A DNA stretch of 64,000 nucleotides from Saccharospirillum sp039982735 (GCF_039982735.1 NZ_JBDWXV010000008.1:124001-188000), one strand, 5' to 3'. Counted from the stretch's first letter, positions 18,143-27,544 are shown. Translations and numbers: made by a program. The notes: generated by a model from the sequence alone, not told the origin.

Positions 18143-19000
18143 TCAGTCCGCCCTGTTCAAACCGGTAATCAGCTCATACCACTCTTTCTTGCGCCCACCT
18201 ATTAATGACACCATGGCCGCCGCTGCCTGCTTGGGCGGCATCAGCGGCGCAAGCACATCCGCCAGCGCCTTAGGGTCCAGTCCAACCGACTGATCGGCTC
18301 GCGCCTCGCCGGCCACCATCACCACAAACTCACCTTTGCGCTGATGCTCATCCGCCTCGACCCTGGCCAACACTTCTTCGAGCGTGCCACGCAACACCGT
18401 CTCGAAGGTTTTGGTCAGCTCCCGGGCAACCACCACCCGCCGTTCGCCGCCGTAGACCGACATCATGTCCGTCAGGCTGGCGAGAATGCGGTGGCTGCTT
18501 TCGTAAAACACCAGGGTGTGGGGGCTCTCTGCACAGGCTTGCAACGCTTTTTGCCGGGCGGCCGTCTTAGCTGGCAGAAAGCCTTCGAAGCGCCAGTGAT
18601 CCGTTGGCAGACCCGCGACACTCAAGGCGGTAATAACCGCGCTGACCCCAGGAACCGGGTGCACCGGAAAGCCAGCGTCGGCAACGGCCTGAACCAGGTG
18701 ATAGCCCGGGTCGGAGATCAGCGGCGTACCGGCATCACTGATCAGTGCCACCGACTGCCCCTGCTCCAGTAAAGAAACAATAAAGTGTCCGCGGTCACGC
18801 TCATTGTGCTCATGGACAGAAATGAGCCGGGGCGACGCCCCCAGATGATCCAGAAGACGGCGGCTGTGCCGGGTATCTTCCGCACAGCAGACATCCACTG
18901 ACGACAGCACCAAGACCGCACGGCGCGTAATATCATCCAGATTTCCGATGGGCGTCGCGACGACATAAAGAGCCGCTGGCAGAGTTGTATTGACAGACAT
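18143..19000 (-). CDS. rsmI: RsmI, 16S rRNA C1402 2'-O-methyltransferase
   Basis: 285 residues from the ATG at 19000 (GAGG just upstream); E. coli RsmI has 286. A GTG at 19030 in the same frame lacks a ribosome site. The tetrapyrrole-methylase fold is shown by LYVVATPIGNLDDIT at the N-terminus, the SAM-binding LISDAGTPLISDPGYHLV and VVVARELTKTFET. RsmI methylates the same nucleotide (C1402) as RsmH, encoded nearby. It is divergent from lpoA. Confidence 0.95.
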   Translation of the reverse strand: MSVNTTLPAALYVVATPIGNLDDITRRAVLVLSSVDVCCAEDTRHSRRLLDHLGASPRLISVHEHNERDRGHFIVSLLEQGQSVALISDAGTPLISDPGYHLVQAVADAGFPVHPVPGVSAVITALSVAGLPTDHWRFEGFLPAKTAARQKALQACAESPHTLVFYESSHRILASLTDMMSVYGGERRVVVARELTKTFETVLRGTLEEVLARVEADEHQRKGEFVVMVAGEARADQSVGLDPKALADVLAPLMPPKQAAAAMVSLIGGRKKEWYELITGLNRAD

Positions 19001-19166
19001 GAGACCTCGGTTGGGTGGTGCCAGAAGCACCCGGGCAGACTAGGGTTAACGGGAACGGTAATAACCGACACTGTACCAGAAGCGGGTTCCTTACAGGCAA
19101 CGCCCTATTTCATCTTCACTTTATTCAGTAGAATGCCAGTAATCCATTGTAACCAGCGCCCGGTCC

Positions 19167-20993
19167 ATGTTGAAAATGCCCATCACCAAAACTGCCCTGT
19201 CACTCTGCATCGGGGTTGCCATCGCGCTGCTGGCTGGCTGTGCCAGCCAGTCAACCACTTCGGACCCGGTGTCGGATGAATCGGCACAAACGGTCGACGG
19301 CCTGGTCGATCAGCGCCTGGACCAGGCGCAGGCCTTGCTTGAAGACTACCAGGTCAATGAAGCCGAGGTGGTGCTGAGCGGTCTTCAGTTCAATCAGCTA
19401 ACCACGGCACAGCGCACGCGTTACGCCCAACTCAGAGCCGAGCTTGCGCTGACTCTGGGTGACGGCAATGAAGCACTCAACTGGCTCAGTGGTGACCGCG
19501 CCGCCCTGTTCGATGGTTTGCCACTGGAGCAACAAAAAGTCATCAGCCTGATGCGGGCGGAAGCTTACGAATATTCAGGCAACTATTTGTCGGCCGCGCG
19601 TGAGCGAATATTTCTGGCGCCGGTTCTGGAAGATGATGATGCCCGCTTTAACAACGAACAGATTTGGTTTGACCTTCAACTGGTGCCCGAAGAATCGATT
19701 CGGGATCTGGTTGCTGCAGAATCGAGCCCCGACCTGACCGGCTGGCTCGAGCTGGCGCTGATCGCACGGGACAATCCGGACGACCTGCGCCGACAGGTGA
19801 TCGCCATCGACGAATGGATCAACAGTCACCCGTCACACCCGGCCGCTCAAAACATCCCTGGCGACCTGGCGTTACTGCGCCAACTGGCCAACACCCAGCC
19901 ACGCAACATTGCAGTACTGCTGCCACTGTCCGGTCCGTTGGAGATGGCCGGCAAAGCCATACGCAGTGGTTTGCTGGCAGCCTGGTACGAGTCGAGCCTT
20001 GAAGAGGGCGATGTCCCTTCCCTGACCTTCTTCGACACCACCAAAAATGCCGATGCCTACAACACCTACAAGCAAGCTGTATTCGAAGGCGCCGATCTGA
20101 TCATCGGTCCGCTCGATAAAACACGGGTTCAGCAATTGCAGCAGCAAACCGTACTATCTGTTCCGGTATTGGCGCTGAATTACAGTGACCTGGCGGGCAG
20201 TGGTCCGTCCAACTTTTATCAGTTCGGCCTGGCACCGGAAGATGAAGCCAAACAAGTGGCCGAACAGGCCTGGCAGCAAGGCAACCGCAACGCCATGGTT
20301 CTGGCACCCGACTCTGAGTGGGGCCGTAAAGTGAGCGACACCTTCGTTCGCAACTGGGAAACCCAGGGTGGGCGGATAACCAGCAAATCGCTTTATACCC
20401 AGCCAGACCAATACCTCAACACCGTTCGCCGGGCACTCAATATCGACCAGAGTGAACGACGCATGCGCACGCTCGATTCCCTGATTGAGCGAGACATTAT
20501 TTTTGAACCACGCCGGCGCGAAGACATCGACATGATATTCATGGTCGCTTTTCCGTCCCAGGCTCGTCAGCTCAAACCTATGCTGAACTTTCAATACGCC
20601 TCGGACATTCCGGTTATGGCTACATCGCATCTCTATGACGGCACCCGCAATACCAGTCGCGATCAGGATCTGAACGGCGTCTCGTTCGTTGAAATGCCCT
20701 GGGAGCTGCGCGAAAACCAGATCAAGCGCGATGTCCGGGCAGCGTTCAATGAACAGTTTGCCGGCTTTGAATCCCTGGTCGCACTGGGTGTAGACAGCTA
20801 CCGGCTCTACCCGCGCTTGCCACAACTGCAACAGTTTCCCGACACCCGCGTCTACGGTGTCACCGGCACTTTAAGGCTCGATGCCCGGCAGCGCATTGAG
20901 CGCGAGCTGACCTGGGCCCAGTTCAGCAACGGTGAAGTTCGCCCGGGCAGCGGGCTGGTAAACGTTCTCAACCCCACGGGTATAACGCCCTGA
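19167..20993 (+). CDS. lpoA: LpoA, outer-membrane lipoprotein activator of PBP1A
   Basis: 608 residues. A lipoprotein signal ends at LLAGC (Cys 25). A TPR-like helical N-terminal part (about 45-240) precedes a periplasmic-binding-protein-like domain beginning RNIAVLLPLSGPLEMAGKAIRSG, the two-domain layout of LpoA (LppC family). LpoA reaches from the outer membrane to stimulate the synthase PBP1A. The final A of its stop codon is the first base of yraN. The order rsmI/lpoA-yraN-diaA-dolP is conserved in gammaproteobacteria. A second Met at codon 4 is an alternative start. Confidence 0.93.
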   Translation: MLKMPITKTALSLCIGVAIALLAGCASQSTTSDPVSDESAQTVDGLVDQRLDQAQALLEDYQVNEAEVVLSGLQFNQLTTAQRTRYAQLRAELALTLGDGNEALNWLSGDRAALFDGLPLEQQKVISLMRAEAYEYSGNYLSAARERIFLAPVLEDDDARFNNEQIWFDLQLVPEESIRDLVAAESSPDLTGWLELALIARDNPDDLRRQVIAIDEWINSHPSHPAAQNIPGDLALLRQLANTQPRNIAVLLPLSGPLEMAGKAIRSGLLAAWYESSLEEGDVPSLTFFDTTKNADAYNTYKQAVFEGADLIIGPLDKTRVQQLQQQTVLSVPVLALNYSDLAGSGPSNFYQFGLAPEDEAKQVAEQAWQQGNRNAMVLAPDSEWGRKVSDTFVRNWETQGGRITSKSLYTQPDQYLNTVRRALNIDQSERRMRTLDSLIERDIIFEPRRREDIDMIFMVAFPSQARQLKPMLNFQYASDIPVMATSHLYDGTRNTSRDQDLNGVSFVEMPWELRENQIKRDVRAAFNEQFAGFESLVALGVDSYRLYPRLPQLQQFPDTRVYGVTGTLRLDARQRIERELTWAQFSNGEVRPGSGLVNVLNPTGITP

Positions 20994-21346
20994 TGGTTTG
21001 GCGACCGGTAAAAGGCGGCGAAGCAGAAGACCAGGCTCACGAATGGTGCCAACAGCAGGGCTGGACGGTGCTGGCACGCAATTTTCAGGTAAAGGTCGGC
21101 GAGATCGATCTGATTTGCCGCGATGGCGAAACGCTCGTGTTTGTCGAAGTCCGGCAGCGCCGAAATGAGCGGTTTGGCTCGGCCAGCGCCAGTGTGACTC
21201 CCGCGAAACAGAAAAAACTGATTCGGGCGGCGCAATGGTATTTGCAATCCAACCCGGCGCATGCCCGCTGCGGCGCCCGCTTTGATGTACTGGCGCTCGA
21301 TAAAAACGATGCCATTCACTGGATTAAAGGAGCCTTTGCGGCCTGA
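20993..21346 (+). CDS. yraN: YraN, UPF0102 endonuclease-like protein
   Basis: 117 residues with the UPF0102 pattern: GxxAE-like start (GGEAEDQAHEWCQQQGW), the restriction-endonuclease-fold motif VGEIDLICRDG...LVFVEVRQR (Asp, Glu, and a Q/R in place of the common K) and VTPAKQKKLIRAAQWYL. Function is not established; a nuclease-like role is inferred from the fold. It overlaps lpoA and the next gene by one base. Confidence 0.92.
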   Translation: MVWRPVKGGEAEDQAHEWCQQQGWTVLARNFQVKVGEIDLICRDGETLVFVEVRQRRNERFGSASASVTPAKQKKLIRAAQWYLQSNPAHARCGARFDVLALDKNDAIHWIKGAFAA

Positions 21347-21942
21347 TGACCGAGCCCGATGACATTCTCTACGAGCACATTGGCCAAAGCCTGGAATCCT
21401 TTCAGTGGGTGGCCGAACAACTCGACGAATTGCTGCACCACGGCGCCGACCTACTAACCGAAGCGCTGCTTAACGACGGAAAAATACTGGTCTGCGGCAT
21501 GGGCAGTTCCGCCGCACTTGGCCAGGGCTTCGCCACCGGCATGCTCAGTCGATTCGACCGGGAGCGCCCCGGCTTACCCGTTTTAGCACTGTCGGGCGAC
21601 GGGTCGCTAATGAGTGGCATTAGCTACGATACCAACCCCAATGACATTTTCGCCCGACAGGTTCGCACGCTTGGGCACGAGCAGGACGTGCTGCTCGCAA
21701 TTTCAGCATCCGGCAAGGCACCTGCTGTGATAAAAGCGGTGCAGGCCGCTCACGACATGGGTTTGTGCGTTGTCGCACTAACCGGGCCGGACGGTGGTGA
21801 CATCGCCACCCTGTTGGAAGAAAATGATGTTGAACTCAGTGTTTCCGGCGCCACCAATACCAGTCTGCAGCTAACCCACCATCTGATTCTGAACTGCCTG
21901 GGTGCGCTGATCGAACATCAATTATTTGGAAGTGAGCTCTGA
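21346..21942 (+). CDS. diaA: DiaA-like SIS-domain protein
   Basis: 198 residues with one sugar-isomerase (SIS) domain: the CGMGSSAALGQGFATGML segment and ISASGKAPAVIKAVQAA are the phosphosugar-binding loops. The family includes GmhA (sedoheptulose-7-phosphate isomerase) and DiaA, which binds DnaA and promotes timely replication initiation. Position between yraN and dolP is that of diaA in E. coli, so DiaA is preferred; GmhA activity cannot be excluded from sequence alone. Confidence 0.85.
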   Translation: MTEPDDILYEHIGQSLESFQWVAEQLDELLHHGADLLTEALLNDGKILVCGMGSSAALGQGFATGMLSRFDRERPGLPVLALSGDGSLMSGISYDTNPNDIFARQVRTLGHEQDVLLAISASGKAPAVIKAVQAAHDMGLCVVALTGPDGGDIATLLEENDVELSVSGATNTSLQLTHHLILNCLGALIEHQLFGSEL

Positions 21943-21943
21943 T

Positions 21944-22513
21944 ATGAAACTCCCCGTTATCATCGTTATGTCCGGTTTTCTCGCCCTCAGCGGGTGCGCT
22001 AGCCTACTAGGCAGCGCTACCGATGAGCCCATTGTTCCCGACACCGAAGGCCGCAGCATGGGCCAGGTGATTGACGACAACAGCCTCGAAACGCGCCTCG
22101 CCGTCAACCTCGACAAAGCCGACGAGCGCTTCAGCCAGAGCCGCATCGGCATTCACGTCAACAGCGGTCTGGTGCTTCTGGTTGGCCAGGTTCCCAGCAC
22201 TGACTTAATTGCCCGGGCTACCGAGGTTGCGCGCAATGACCCCACGGTTGAAGCAGTGCACAACCACCTGTCAGCCAAGGCACCTATCTCAGCCGGCGTA
22301 CGCACCAATGACTCCTGGCTTGAGGTAAAAGTTAAATCCAGAATGTTTACCACCGATGAATTCTCGTCATCCAACGTTAATATTGTGGTTGAAGAGGGTG
22401 TGGTTTATTTGCTTGGCCGGGTGACCCGTGACACCGCACAACAGGCGGTTACCATCGCGTCGGAAGTCTCGGGTGTGCAAAAAGTGGTGACGGTTTTTAC
22501 CCCGGCCGACTAA
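21944..22513 (+). CDS. dolP: DolP (YraP), dual BON-domain outer-membrane lipoprotein
   Basis: 189 residues from the ATG at 21944. The lipobox ends LALSGC (Cys 18). Two BON domains follow (about 45-110 and 125-185), each with the pattern of a glycine-rich strand GLVLLVGQV and GVVYLLGRV. DolP binds anionic phospholipid at division sites and supports outer-membrane integrity in E. coli. It directly follows diaA, as in related genomes. The 118-base gap to uspE shows no terminator. Confidence 0.92.
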   Translation: MKLPVIIVMSGFLALSGCASLLGSATDEPIVPDTEGRSMGQVIDDNSLETRLAVNLDKADERFSQSRIGIHVNSGLVLLVGQVPSTDLIARATEVARNDPTVEAVHNHLSAKAPISAGVRTNDSWLEVKVKSRMFTTDEFSSSNVNIVVEEGVVYLLGRVTRDTAQQAVTIASEVSGVQKVVTVFTPAD

Positions 22514-22631
22514 TGGCGGCCAGCACCGGGAAGGCTCGGAATAATTTGAAGCGCGCGCAGACAAGCGCAGTAACTGCGACTAAGCTTTAGACAACAGCTG
22601 CCGAATGTATCGACCCTGTGAGGAACTGGCC

Positions 22632-23531
22632 ATGTTTAAACACAAACACATTATTGTCCTGATTGATCCGGCCGAAGACAGTGCCCTGGCCGTCAGCAAG
22701 GCAAGCCGTCTGGCGCGTCTTGACGACGCGCACCTCACCCTGTTCGCCTGCGGCTACAATGCCAGCCTGGCGTCCAACCATCCGCTCAACCCGGAGACGT
22801 CGGAAAAAGCCCAGAAAGCCTACATGCATCGCATGATGGAAGGGCTGGAAACCATCGCCGACATCGCTCGCAATGAAGCCGTCGAGGTCTCACTCGAAGG
22901 TGTCTGGGACAAGCATGCCGGCACGGCGCTGCTGAATTACCTGTCTGAACACCCGACCGATATGGTGGTAAAGGCAACGCACCATCAAAACGTCATTCAG
23001 CGTACTTTTTTCAGCCAGACCGACTGGGAGCTCATTCGCCATTGCCCGGTGCCGTTGCTGCTGACCAAATCAAACGCCTGGGGTGATCCGGTGCGCCTTA
23101 CTGCCGCCGTAGACCCGGTGCAGGCCAACGATAAACCCGATACGCTGGATGAACACATTGTCCGCTGGGGCAAGGATTTTGGCACCCATCTCAACGGCCG
23201 GCTCGAACTGCTGCATGTGTACGACCCCACGCCGCTGCTTATTTATCTCGATCAGCCGACCATTGACAGTGCCGATATCAGCGAAGAGATTCGCGAGCAA
23301 CACGAGCAGGCCTTGCACCAACTGGCCGATCAGCACCAGATCGACCGGGCCAACACGGTGCTCGAAACCGGTTCAACACTGTCGGTTATTCCGGAATATC
23401 TGCACCAGGCCAATGTTGACATGGTTATCATGGGAGCCGTGGCCCGAAGCGGACTGGAACGCTGGCTGCTTGGCCATACCGCCGAGAAAATTCTAGACCG
23501 CATAACAGTCGATATTCTGATCGTGAAATAA
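22632..23531 (+). CDS. uspE: UspE-like tandem universal stress protein
   Basis: 299 residues from the ATG at 22632, preceded by GAGGA at eight bases. Two Usp domains are joined head to tail (about 1-145 and 155-299). The second ends MGAVARSGLERWLLGHTAEK, closely like E. coli UspE. UspE-type proteins act in stress and motility or aggregation phenotypes; the biochemical role is unclear. It is a cytoplasmic protein with no signal. Confidence 0.85.
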   Translation: MFKHKHIIVLIDPAEDSALAVSKASRLARLDDAHLTLFACGYNASLASNHPLNPETSEKAQKAYMHRMMEGLETIADIARNEAVEVSLEGVWDKHAGTALLNYLSEHPTDMVVKATHHQNVIQRTFFSQTDWELIRHCPVPLLLTKSNAWGDPVRLTAAVDPVQANDKPDTLDEHIVRWGKDFGTHLNGRLELLHVYDPTPLLIYLDQPTIDSADISEEIREQHEQALHQLADQHQIDRANTVLETGSTLSVIPEYLHQANVDMVIMGAVARSGLERWLLGHTAEKILDRITVDILIVK

Positions 23532-23561
23532 CAGCACAATTCCCGTTGAGCATGCCGTAAG

Positions 23562-23590
23562 GTGCAACACTCTCTTTCAAGGTGTTGCAC
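23562..23590. promoter_or_regulatory. Inverted repeat between uspE and aroA
   Basis: GTGCAACAC (23562-23570) and GTGTTGCAC (23582-23590) are a perfect nine-base inverted repeat around an 11-base loop. No T-run follows, so it could be a weak terminator for uspE or an operator. A TACAAT hexamer at 23618-23623 may be the -10 of the aroA promoter. Confidence 0.4.
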
Positions 23591-23649
23591 TGGATGCAAG
23601 ACCACCCCAAGCTGACGTACAATAGCCGCCCGATTTCTTCAGCGTACGG

Positions 23650-24945
23650 ATGGCTATGCAAACTCTGACCCTCCCCAGACTGCGACAGGCGCGCGGCACC
23701 GTTCAAATTCCGGGCTCCAAAAGCCTGTCGAACCGAATCCTGCTGCTGGCGGCCCTGTGCAAGGGCACTACCCGCGTCAGCAACCTGCTGGTCAGCGACG
23801 ACATCCGCTATATGCTCGACGCCCTGTACGAACTGGGCATCCCCTATTACCTGAGCGAAGACGGCACCGAATGCCGCGTAGTCGGCCAGGCGGGTGAACT
23901 GGCTCGCGGCCAGGTGTTGACCCTGTTTCTGGGCAATGCTGGCACCGCTATGCGGCCCCTGGCTGCCGCCCTTTGTGCCGGTTCCGGTGAGTTTGAACTG
24001 ACCGGTGAGCCGCGCATGGCTGAACGTCCCATCGGTGACCTGATCGACGCACTGACGCCGCTAGGTGCCAACGTAACCTACCTCGGACAAGCCGGTTTCC
24101 CGCCCCTGCGGATTAAAGCCGAGACACTTAGAGGCGGCGAAGTCAGTATCGATGGCAGTATTTCCAGTCAATTTCTCACCGCGCTGCTGATGGCAGCGCC
24201 GCTGCTGACCGAAGACCTTACCATCAGGGTAACCGGTGAGCTGGTGTCCAAACCCTATATCGACATCACGCTCAATGTTATGCAGCAATTCGGAGTTACG
24301 GTTACCAACGACAACTACCGCTCCTTTCACATCAGTGCCGACCAGGCATACGTCAGCCCGGGCCGGATCATGGTAGAGGGCGATGCCTCCAGTGCCAGCT
24401 ATTTTCTCGCTGCCGGCGCCATTGGTGGCGGACCCGTTCGGGTTGAAGGCACCGGAACGGCATCGGTACAGGGTGATGCCCGTTTCGCCGAGGTACTCGA
24501 ACAAATGGGTGCCCGGGTAACCTGGAGCGAACACTGGATTGAAGTCAGCAAGGACGGCCCGCTCAAAGCCGTTGATGTCGACCTGAACCACATTCCCGAT
24601 GCGGCCATGACCATTGCCACCACAGCCCTGTTTGCCGAGGGCACCACACGCATCCGCAATATTTATAACTGGAGGGTCAAGGAGACCGACCGGCTTGCGG
24701 CCATGGCGACAGAACTGCGCAAACTGGGCGCCACTGTGGATGAAGGCGAGGATTACATTGCCATCACGCCGCCCAAGGCAGTGCAATCGGCCGCCATTGA
24801 TACGTACAACGATCATCGCATTGCCATGTGCTTTTCGCTGGCGGCTTTCAGCGAAGCCGAGATCACCATTAACGACCCGGGCTGTACGTCAAAAACCTTT
24901 CCGGACTATTTCGAACGCTTTGCCAGCATCACCCACAGTCAGTGA
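23650..24945 (+). CDS. aroA: AroA, 3-phosphoshikimate 1-carboxyvinyltransferase (EPSP synthase, class I)
   Basis: 431 residues. AroA condenses shikimate 3-phosphate with PEP in the cytoplasm, the sixth step to chorismate. Class I signatures are LFLGNAGTAMRPL at 92-104 and the N-terminal PGSKSLSNRILLLAAL; the second is the RVKETDRLAAMATELRKLGA segment and the NDHRIAMCFSLA near the end. An in-frame ATG at codon 3 is an equally possible start. It stands alone here; aroQ of the same pathway lies further downstream. Confidence 0.96.
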   Translation: MAMQTLTLPRLRQARGTVQIPGSKSLSNRILLLAALCKGTTRVSNLLVSDDIRYMLDALYELGIPYYLSEDGTECRVVGQAGELARGQVLTLFLGNAGTAMRPLAAALCAGSGEFELTGEPRMAERPIGDLIDALTPLGANVTYLGQAGFPPLRIKAETLRGGEVSIDGSISSQFLTALLMAAPLLTEDLTIRVTGELVSKPYIDITLNVMQQFGVTVTNDNYRSFHISADQAYVSPGRIMVEGDASSASYFLAAGAIGGGPVRVEGTGTASVQGDARFAEVLEQMGARVTWSEHWIEVSKDGPLKAVDVDLNHIPDAAMTIATTALFAEGTTRIRNIYNWRVKETDRLAAMATELRKLGATVDEGEDYIAITPPKAVQSAAIDTYNDHRIAMCFSLAAFSEAEITINDPGCTSKTFPDYFERFASITHSQ

Positions 24946-25015
24946 GCTCTGCGCACCGTGCGGAAATCCCTCACACTGCGACCATGGTAAGGCTGCAAAG
25001 CTGCGTGTCAGTCCC

Positions 25016-25021
25016 TATAAT
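25016..25021 (+). promoter_or_regulatory. Consensus -10 upstream of ppa
   Basis: A perfect TATAAT lies 72 bases before the ppa start. The region 17 bases upstream (CTGCAA) is a poor -35, so promoter assignment rests mainly on the -10. Confidence 0.45.
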
Positions 25022-25092
25022 GGCGCGCACACTGTTAATACCTGCCGCCTGAGACCAGGCGGTACCACTTTACGAACCAGGAGGCCCGCTTC

Positions 25093-25623
25093 ATGAGCTA
25101 TAACCAGATCCCGGCCGGGAAAGACCTGCCTAACGATGTCTACGTTGCCATTGAAATCCCAGCGAACAGCAGCCCGATCAAATACGAAATCGACAAGGAC
25201 TTCGACGCCCTGATGGTCGACCGCTTCATGGCCACGCCCATGTTCTATCCGGCTAACTATGGCTACATTCCCAACACCCTGGCCGATGATGGCGATGCGG
25301 TAGACGTATTGGTCGTTACGCCCTACCCGGTGGTACCCGGGAGTGTCATTCGCGCGCGTCCGGTGGGCGTATTGGAGATGTCCGACGAAGCGGGCTCCGA
25401 TGCCAAAGTGGTTGCGGTTCCGCACAGCAAGCTCAGTGCTCTGTACGACGATGTGCAGGAGGTGACCGACCTGCCCGCCCTACTGCTGGAACAGATCAAA
25501 CATTTCTTTGAGAACTACAAGGATCTCGAAAAAGGCAAGTGGGTCAAAGTCGAAGGCTGGGCCGATGCAGCCCGCGCCAAAGACATCATTACTGAAGCGG
25601 CCACCGCCTACGACAAGCAATAA
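25093..25623 (+). CDS. ppa: Inorganic pyrophosphatase (family I)
   Basis: 176 residues, as in E. coli. It hydrolyses pyrophosphate to two phosphates with Mg2+ in the cytoplasm. The family signature DGDAVD at 66-71 provides metal-binding aspartates, with YEIDKD (about 31-36) and FYPANYGYIP upstream. AGGAGG lies eight bases before the ATG. A strong terminator follows, so it is monocistronic. Confidence 0.97.
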   Translation: MSYNQIPAGKDLPNDVYVAIEIPANSSPIKYEIDKDFDALMVDRFMATPMFYPANYGYIPNTLADDGDAVDVLVVTPYPVVPGSVIRARPVGVLEMSDEAGSDAKVVAVPHSKLSALYDDVQEVTDLPALLLEQIKHFFENYKDLEKGKWVKVEGWADAARAKDIITEAATAYDKQ

Positions 25624-25652
25624 CCCAATTGGCCTGACTCGCCGAAAAAACG

Positions 25653-25689
25653 AAAAAAAAAGCCGGGATCACACTCCCGGCTTTTTTTA
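25653..25689. terminator. Bidirectional intrinsic terminator between ppa and the DUF2333 gene
   Basis: AGCCGGGA (25661-25668) pairs with TCCCGGCT (25675-25682); an A-run precedes and a T-run of seven follows, so it can stop both ppa and the convergent gene. Confidence 0.9.
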
Positions 25690-25706
25690 TGTCTGTCGCT
25701 AACCCG

Positions 25707-26759
25707 TTAACCACTGGCCATCAGCTCGCGCAGATCGGCCAGAGCTGCGTTCGCACGCGATATGTAGTTGGCCATAACCAGCGAATGATTGGCCAGAAGA
25801 CCAAAGCCACTGCCGTTCAGGACCATGGGCGAAAAGACCATTCTCTGGGTGCCTTCCAGCTCGCGGATCACTTGCTGCAAACTGACCCGGGCATTCTTGT
25901 TATCCAGAATCGAACCAAAATCTGCTTCGATGGCTTTCAAAATGTGTAACAACGCCCAGGCAGATCCCCGGGCTTCATAAAAAACATTGTCCACTTCGAG
26001 GCGCGGCGTTTTCACAATCTCTTCTTCGCTACTGATAACGCTAGTGGCCGCATCAGGGTTGAGCATCAGATTGGTACTGACACTGCGCTGACCCACCGAG
26101 GCGCTCAGTCGCTGTGACAGGGAGCCCAGTCGGGTTTCAACATCTTCCAGCCAGCGGTTCAGGTTATCGGCACGCGCATAGAACTGAGCCCGGGTGTTTT
26201 CGGGATCGGACAAGCGCAGCATATAGGCATCGATGTACCCAAGCCCCCGCCGGTACTCACTCTCGGTGGACGGAAGCATCCAGCTATTGTGGTCAAAATG
26301 GAACAGCGGCTCCGCTCTGGCCAGATCGGGGTCTTCAGTCGACTGAGACTGGGAGCGACTCATATCCCGGCGCATGGCACGGCTCAGATCCCGCACCTGA
26401 ATGATCACCCCAAATTCCCAGCTTGGCATGTTATCGAGCCACAACGAAGGCGGTGTCACGTCATTGGACAGGTACCCACCGGGCTTTTCCAGCACCACCG
26501 TCATCAGTTCCTTTAGGGTATAGGTTGTGGTGTACCCAACGACCAGCTCGTGACCATTGTCGCTGGCATGGCGTTCGGCGAGCGCAACGACATCCCGCTC
26601 TCCGGGTTCGTTACTCCAGTACCAGCCCAGCAGAACCAGCGCCAGAAACACAACCAGTGCCACCAGGCCCAGCCAGCGGCTGGAACGACCGGTCAGTCGA
26701 AAACGGCTAAGCCCCCGACCCAGCCCTGTCTTAATGCGTGACCATCGTTCACGAATCAT
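25707..26759 (-). CDS. DUF2333 family inner-membrane protein
   Basis: 350 residues. A basic N-terminus of about 28 residues is followed by one membrane span (about 29-47) and a large soluble region presumably in the periplasm. I recognise the family as DUF2333 from features such as GYLSNDVTPPSLWLDNMP and the C-terminal MVLNGSGFGLLANHSLVMANYISRANA; no function is established. It is single, convergent with ppa and divergent from aroQ. No catalytic motif is apparent. Confidence 0.75.
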   Translation of the reverse strand: MIRERWSRIKTGLGRGLSRFRLTGRSSRWLGLVALVVFLALVLLGWYWSNEPGERDVVALAERHASDNGHELVVGYTTTYTLKELMTVVLEKPGGYLSNDVTPPSLWLDNMPSWEFGVIIQVRDLSRAMRRDMSRSQSQSTEDPDLARAEPLFHFDHNSWMLPSTESEYRRGLGYIDAYMLRLSDPENTRAQFYARADNLNRWLEDVETRLGSLSQRLSASVGQRSVSTNLMLNPDAATSVISSEEEIVKTPRLEVDNVFYEARGSAWALLHILKAIEADFGSILDNKNARVSLQQVIRELEGTQRMVFSPMVLNGSGFGLLANHSLVMANYISRANAALADLRELMASG

Positions 26760-26971
26760 CTGTCTGAACTCCCTGCCTGTCGACTTTAAAATAGTGTGGA
26801 ATGCAATGCCGTTGCCGCCAGCTTAGTCATCCGCTCACCCGAAACCAAGGGATGATGGTCACAAAAGCAATAATGCCCATTGGGCCGCCTTCATTGTTTC
26901 CGGCCGGACAGCGCCTGAAATGCACGAAAAGCATGGAAAGGCAGGCATTTGATGATGTAAATTCACAACTA

Positions 26972-27002
26972 AAATTCGTCGATTCAGTTGTTCGACGAAT
27001 TT
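26972..27002. promoter_or_regulatory. Perfect 11-base inverted repeat in the aroQ-accBC upstream region
   Basis: AAATTCGTCGA (26972-26982) and TCGACGAATTT (26992-27002) flank nine bases. The 343-base gap between the DUF2333 gene and aroQ (26760-27103) holds no gene that I can support. The repeat overlaps a possible promoter, TTGTTC (26989-26994) then TATCGT 17 bases on, so it may be an operator or the stem of a leader RNA. Confidence 0.45.
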
Positions 27003-27103
27003 AACAGCACTATCGTCTATATTTCCGGTCAGGTTCCCGGACATTGGTCGATTCACCACCTACACTCTCATCCGGACCAACAGCTAAGGACTAACAGGTA
27101 CTC

Positions 27104-27544
27104 ATGGCGCAATTACTGCTGCTCAATGGCCCCAACCTCAATTTGCTGGGCACCCGGGAGCCCGAGGTATACGGGCACACTACGCTCAACGATATCGAAC
27201 AGTCGCTAACACGCGCCGCTGCCGACCTCGGCCACAGCCTGGCCTGTGCCCAAAGTAATCACGAAGGCATGCTGATCGATCGCATTCATCAGGCCCGGGA
27301 TGAAGGGGTCAACTTCATCCTGATTAACCCCGGTGCATTCACTCACACCAGTGTTGCCCTGCGCGATGCACTTGCCGGCGTTGCCATTCCCTACATTGAA
27401 TTGCACCTGTCCAATGTGCATGCCCGTGAACCGTTCAGACATCATTCGTATCTTTCCGACCAGGCGGTTGGAGTGATATGTGGATTTGGAGCGCACAGCT
27501 ACGAACTCGCTCTGCACGCCGCCCATCAACAGTTAACGCACTGA
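27104..27544 (+). CDS. aroQ: AroQ, type II 3-dehydroquinate dehydratase
   Basis: 146 residues. This dodecameric enzyme dehydrates 3-dehydroquinate to 3-dehydroshikimate. Motifs are LLLNGPNLNLLGTREPEVYG at the N-terminus, QSNHEGMLIDRIHQA with the base-forming region, NPGAFTHTSVALRDAL and the substrate-binding HLSNVHAREPFRHHS. It precedes accB by 15 bases, the common aroQ-accB-accC arrangement. Confidence 0.97.
   Translation: MAQLLLLNGPNLNLLGTREPEVYGHTTLNDIEQSLTRAAADLGHSLACAQSNHEGMLIDRIHQARDEGVNFILINPGAFTHTSVALRDALAGVAIPYIELHLSNVHAREPFRHHSYLSDQAVGVICGFGAHSYELALHAAHQQLTH

Noticed and set aside
17763..18168. Plus-strand open frames over the rnpB region
   Set aside because: The segment is RNase P RNA on the opposite strand with unmistakable conserved motifs.
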